Source: Brachionus rotundiformis (taxonomy: Eukaryota; Rotifera; Eurotatoria; Ploima; Brachionidae). Taken from it: a stretch of DNA of 64,000 nucleotides. The translations under genes were made by a program, and so were the position numbers. The notes beneath the pieces are model-generated. The model was not told the DNA's origin. It searched no databases and saw only the letters and a program-made list of their open reading frames with translations. Position 1 is the stretch's first letter; every line of letters starts with the position of its first letter. The stretch is taken from positions 115,594 to 179,593 of the forward strand of contig JAESIW010000010.1 in assembly GCA_016802295.1 (NCBI GenBank), read 5' to 3'. This document shows positions 59,765 to 64,000 of this stretch, in pieces.

Positions 59765-60570
59765 CAACACTAAAATGAGTGTTCCTTGGCACAGATTGTG
59801 CATCGTTCATTTCTTGTGCAGATCTTTGCTACGTAGCCAGGGATCGACCATTTAAAGCGTTCGATGGGTGTGTATCTATATTCTTCTACACTTAAGAGCC
59901 TATTATTGAAGTAGATTCCATTTTTAAGCAGGTATATATTGTCTGTTTTATCCTCTGTGCTTACTTTGAGGAGTGTAGTTCTTTGTTTGTCTTTATCCAT
60001 AATTCGCATAATATTCTTAATACCATATTCATTTTCTAATTCATCTTTTATTTCTTCTTCTACTCTAACTCCTCTTATGACTGATTAGTAGATCCTTTTT
60101 TTTGAGGAATGTTGTTCATTTTCGCAAATTTTTATACCATTATCGAACACGTTTGTAGCCCATTCTTCATTTATTTTGAGTTAATCTTCTTCGTTACCTG
60201 TTATTATTATTATTAGCTCATTTTTATCGTTCATATAAGTATTTTTTATGCAAATTTTTTATGGAACCTTTAAATTTTCTTATCTCTTTTATTAAGTTAG
60301 CTTCTTTATAGTTTTTGATACTAGGTCGATTAAACTTTGATTTGAAAAAATTTCTGCCTCTCTCTTATCTCTTTATCATTCACTTGTTTCGCTTTATATA
60401 TTTCATTACTTATTTTAGGATTACTAATTCTATTTGCGTTTTGATTAACTCGATTGTGTGTGTTTTGCGTTTGACTCGTTTGTGGTTGCACGGTGTATGT
60501 GTACTGGTTTCGATTGTTTATGTTTCTATGTGGATTAATAAGGTGTTTTGCTAGATCTTTATTTGTTGTT
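59765..60570 (-). pseudogene. LINE ORF1 (gag-like) remnant
   Basis: On the minus strand, in order: an Asn/Gln-rich segment (NNRNQYTYTVQPQTSQTQNT ... EIRERQKFFQIKV), then after stops SVIRGVRVEEEIKDELENEY, GIKNIMRIMDKDKQRTTLLK, RLLSVEEYRYTPIERFK and a broken zinc knuckle ending NERCTICAKEHSF. This is the layout of Jockey/I-type ORF1 proteins (disordered N-terminus, RRM-like domain, CCHC knuckles, with ERCxxCxxxH at the end). Two of the knuckle Cys are lost and stops interrupt it, so it is inactive. The flank at 59560-59765 is GATCG-rich and may be the rest of the element or another one. Confidence 0.68.
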
Positions 60571-61183
60571 TTTGGGGTTCACCTGTTTGTTATGGACTTG
60601 TTTTTGAAGTTGACTCTTTTATTGGTTATGCATTAGCTGATACAGGTTGTTGAATTTGGTTCGGAGTTGCTGGTATTAAAAAAGAAATTGTTCTTGCTGT
60701 AAATAATCATATGATTGTTAATTTTAGTGTTGGGGCTGTAAATTTGATATTTTTTAATGTTTTTTTCTTTTATCTTAATAAAATAAAACTTTAGAAATTT
60801 TATTAAATTTCTCTATAATTGAGTTCAGTTGGTTACATGTAAAGACATATTAGAGTAATTTTTTGTAAGATACATTTTAATTATTCATTATTTTTATTCA
60901 TCGAAAATAATAATTCATATCTATTTTGAGTTAAAGTTGTATTTATTTTTAGGGATTTTTCAATGTTTAGCTTAGAATTTTCATTTAAATTGTTTTTAGG
61001 TGATAACAAAGTGTGATAAAACAAGGTTTATTCACAAGGAATAATATTTTAACTCTTTTTGAAATAAAGAATATTGCTAGGAAGCCTATGAAGAATTTCA
61101 TGCTCTTGAAAAAAAACGTTTAATGAAGATCAAAAATATATTTAAACAGTAGAAGTTGTAAATGAATTTATTTATATTTATAG

Positions 61184-61427
61184 TTTCAGACTTGTAAATA
61201 GTCTAAAAGACTTAAATGAATTAAAGAAAGAAATCACATGACCATTCACTGAATTATTAAATCTAAAGAATAAGAATACGGTAGACTGTAAATGGTTTAT
61301 CTCGGCTTTTGTGGATCCCTTATTTAAAAACGAATAACTGACTATTTCAAATTTAAATTCAGATGAAAAGCTTTTGTTTAAAAGGCGCTTGGAAGGTCAA
61401 TTATTTCAAGAATTGAAAAATAAGCTT
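61184..61427 (+). pseudogene. Inverted second copy of the transposase-like fragment
   Basis: About 245 bp that is almost identical, in reverse orientation, to 57597-57843: the only clear differences noticed are at the ends and one base in CAAGAATTG versus CATGAATTG. It carries the same in-frame stops as the other copy, so the copies were made after the gene had died. Confidence 0.8.
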
Positions 61428-61435
61428 GAAGTTAT

Positions 61436-63185
61436 TTCATTTTATTCATATCGGGTATTTATAGCAAATAACAGTTCATTATGCTTTTTTTTTTTAAAAG
61501 CAATCTAAAAAAGTCCAAATGATCGAATATAGGATGATAAAAGCTTAAAATTCGATTTTAATTCAATATTTTCTGTAAAACTGCTTAAAAAGTATTAAAA
61601 AGCAATTATTAACACAAAATAAATTTTTTAGATACTGATAAATTATTTTTCAGTCCGCTTATAACGATTGATTTAAAGTTTAACCCATTAAATCATTAGA
61701 TTTACTTAGATGATTAAAAATACAGCAATTTTCAATTATAATATTTCGAAATAAAGGTTAAAAAATATAAAATAGTTCAATTTACTTCTTATTGATCATT
61801 TCGCTATGCTTTTATATGACAAAATATCTAAAATTTAAATAAAATTGAGGGTTTTAATTTATTTTAAGTATTTATAGCTAATAACAGTTCATTATGCTGT
61901 TAATATGTTAAAAGCAGACTAAAAAGTCCAAATGATCAAATAAAGTATATTAAAAGCTATAAATTCAATTTCAATGCAATATTTTCTGAAATACTGCTTA
62001 AAAAGTATTAACAGCATAATGAACTGTTATTAACTATAAATACTTAAAATAAATTAAAATCCTCAATTTTATCTTAATATTATTATTTTGCAATTTAAAA
62101 GCATATCTAAATGATCAATTACAAACAAAATCTGTTATTATATAATAATTGTAACAAAATTGTTATATAAGTCTTTAGATAATAGTATTTTTTCCGTTTA
62201 TTCTCTAAACTTTTTATTTGAAAGTATTATAGTTAAAATTTTAATATTAATAATTCTAATTAAATATAATGTTTTAATGTAGTTTTAATGTAGCATATTG
62301 ATGATATCTTATTTTGCACTAAATCAATACTGTTTTGTTAAAAGCGTACTAAAAAAAAGTTTATTCCTATCTAAATTATTTATTTTGCATTTTTAAATGC
62401 TCTTATAATACTTTTTAGCAGTATTAGAGAAAATATTGCATTGAAACTGAATTTATAGCTTTTAATATACTTTATTCGATCATTTGGACTTTTTTAGTCT
62501 GCTTTTAACATATTAACAGCATAATGAACTGTTATTAGCTATAAATACTTAAAATAAATTAAAATCCTCAATTTTATTTAAAACTATTATATCTAAAGGA
62601 TGATGTTAACAGTAAACTTAATAAGTCCGAATGATCGAATAAAGTATATTAAAAGCTATAAATTCAATTTCAATTCAATATCTTCTCTAATACTGCTAAA
62701 AAGTATTAAAAGAGCATTTAAAGAATTCAAAATAAATTTTTTAGATAGTAATGAACTATGTTTTAGTCCGCTTATAACACAACAGCATTGATTTAGTGAA
62801 AAATAAGAATTTTTCATCAATTTTTCATAGTTTACCAGATTAAAACAATAGATTTACATAGAATTATTTTAAAAAAAGCAAATTTTAACTATAATACTTG
62901 AATATTTAATTAAAGTTGAATATTTAGCTTTTACCATACTCTATTCGATCATTTGGACTTTTTAAGTTTGATTTTGGCATATTCAATTTTGATTCAATTG
63001 ATTATCTAATATTGCTTAACGAGTATTAAAACGGAATTATTAATGCAAAATAAATCATTTGGATACTTATAAACTATTTTTTAGTATGCTTATATCAAAA
63101 CAGCATTGATTTGGTGAAAAATTAGAATTTTTACTCAATATTTCACAGTTTATCCCATTAAATACAATTTCAAGGTTAAACAACT
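61436..63185. repeat. Array of forward and inverted repeat-unit copies
   Basis: Recognisable copies start with AAAGTCCAAATGATC near 61512 and 61926 (forward, about 415 bp apart), with a related AAGTCCGAATGATC copy near 62625 (forward) and inverted starts (GATCATTTGGACTT) near 62478 and 62948. Copies carry the ordered blocks TAGTCCGCTTATAAC, GATTTAGTGAAAAAT and ATTTATAGCTAATAACAG in part or whole. The mixture of direct and inverted truncated copies suggests a MITE-like or satellite family that spread locally. Confidence 0.8.
61791..62119. repeat. Large foldback, arms of about 110 bp
   Basis: 61791-61904 and 62006-62119 are inverted relative to each other: ATTGATCATTTC... pairs with ...AATGATCAAT, then GAGGGTTTTAATTTA with TAAATTAAAATCCTC and AACAGTTCATTATGC with GCATAATGAACTGTT. 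The loop is about 100 bp. Arms are closely matched near the loop and diverge outward. Confidence 0.8.
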
Positions 63186-63275
63186 GTCTAGTGCTCATGT
63201 CATAAAGACCGATTAACACTCCATTTATTTAAATAAAAATAAGTTTTACAAATTAAAAATTAATTGTTTATATAA

Positions 63276-63998
63276 TTATTTAAAAAAATAAAACATTGGA
63301 ATATTTAAATTAAATTTTTTGAATTTTTTTACAAAATCTGAAAAAATAAGATTAATATAATTAAAAATTGAATGCTTAAATGTTGTAAATTTCAACATTG
63401 ATCTCTTTATCACAAAGCAATTTATAAGTTTTGAGTAGAAAAATCCAAAAGCTTTTTCACCATTTAATGATATTGATGTTGGTTCTATCAGATTCTCACA
63501 GTTCCTTAAATTATACTTCAAATTTCGTGAGTCATTTTTCTTTAAATTCTGCATTTGATTATCAGGAGAGTTATGAAAGTAAAGTGTTTTATAAGCAAAA
63601 GATAACATTCTATCTAGTATTCTATGTTGGAATGCATATAGGCCATACTTTTCTAAGAAGTTATTAATATCATTAAAGTTATTAACCTCAAATTTGAACT
63701 TAAACAATTTAAATATTGTCAAATAATAACTCTTAGCCAATTTAATTATTGCCTCTTTTGAGAAATAGCACAGGAGAGTCGAGCAATAATCAAAATAAGG
63801 CAAAATAAACGTCTTAAAAAACTGTATTTTTACGGATGTTGATAGATAGAAAAGTCTCTTAATGCTGAATAATTTTTTATTTACAATTAATGAGATACTA
63901 CATGCAAAATTAGAAAAGTTAAGATTTTGATCTATTTTATAACCTAAAAGAGTTATTTCATTGACAACTTTTATTTCATTTCCACAAAAATTGATCAT
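63276..63998 (-). mobile_element. LINE reverse-transcriptase C-terminal part, open, cut by window edge
   Basis: 240 codons open on the minus strand to the window end. LLGYKIDQNLNFSNF, the RLFYLSTSVKIQFFKTFILP block, YFDYCSTLLCYFSKEAI and, near the end, YNLRNCENLIEPTSISLNGE followed by FGFFYSKLIN match the thumb/tail of CR1/L2/Jockey-type LINEs (LGvxiD, LPxFDYCsxvw, YxxR...GxxxFxxxxxxxWN). The catalytic FADD region would lie beyond the window. The unbroken frame suggests a recent copy compared with the other two LINE scraps here. Confidence 0.82.
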
Positions 63999-64000
63999 CT

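Larger units (their letters stand above)
57060..63275. other. Repeat- and transposon-rich region
   Basis: About 6.2 kb with no host gene. It contains, in order: a transposase-like fragment (minus), a repeat-unit copy, LINE ORF1 debris (minus), an inverted near-identical copy of the transposase-like fragment (plus), and an array of forward and inverted copies of one AT-rich repeat. Each is listed separately. Confidence 0.7.

Noticed and set aside
60315..60554. Plus-strand 79-codon hydrophobic frame
   Set aside because: It is the opposite strand of the Asn/Gln-rich LINE ORF1 segment; hydrophobic complement of that codon use.
1..64000. CRISPR arrays, bacterial operons, rRNA genes, intact viral genes
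   Set aside because: None seen; the spliced, AT-rich metazoan structure excludes the prokaryotic features.

Overview
The window is eukaryotic nuclear DNA from an AT-rich, compact invertebrate genome. Almost every gene is broken by very short introns (mostly 45-65 bp, AT-rich, GT...AG), and several genes have close animal counterparts. The gene set includes TRIM9, DHDDS, Shaw-type and EAG-type potassium channels, TFIIH p52, PHRF1, WDR13, SMAP ArfGAP, SPT5, fatty acyl-CoA reductase, RFWD3, a lamin-tail protein, SKI/SNO and UFSP2. The composition, tiny introns, non-LTR/hAT/Tc1-like debris and AG acceptors just 5' of many start codons would suit a lophotrochozoan such as a rotifer. That placement is an inference and has not been tested.

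Layout. 0.4-9.7 kb: TRIM9, DHDDS, a Shaw-like Kv channel and GTF2H4, all on +. 10.3-11.1 kb: a decayed element with long inverted ends that contains a dead LINE reverse-transcriptase tail. 11.5-15.8 kb: PHRF1 and WDR13 (+), facing SMAP (-, 16.2-17.3 kb). 19.0-20.3 kb: an unrecognised gene with an RFX-like X-box upstream. 21.6-24.8 kb: intronless SPT5. 25.7-27.6 kb: FAR (-), divergent from RFWD3 (+, 28.6-30.4 kb). 30.6-30.8 kb: a small hAT-type MITE with a perfect 8-bp target duplication next to a LINE scrap. 31.0-33.6 kb: a lamin-tail protein and a C2H2 zinc-finger protein. 35.0-35.3 kb: a Tc1/mariner-type MITE. 35.5-36.0 kb: a small coiled-coil gene. 36-39.8 kb: a long gene-poor stretch upstream of SKI (39.8-42.0 kb). 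44-49.6 kb: two unrecognised genes, UFSP2 and a secreted protein, mostly on -. 52.9-57.1 kb: EAG channel. 57.1-64.0 kb: a repeat-rich end with two nearly identical inverted copies of a transposase-like segment, a 420-bp-class repeat array, LINE ORF1 debris, and an open LINE RT tail running off the window.

The genes form no operon-like functional unit. They are housekeeping and neural/signalling genes in ordinary metazoan order. Exon joins below were chosen by hand from GT/AG sites, reading-frame phase and fit to the family. They should be close, but no transcript was available. I did not find a convincing new biological system. The most unusual sequence-level observations are a three-source template-switch scar behind TRIM9, the near-identical inverted repeat pair at 57.6/61.2 kb, the FAR active-site substitution, and the recurrent acceptor-like AG just upstream of start codons, which may mean spliced-leader trans-splicing.
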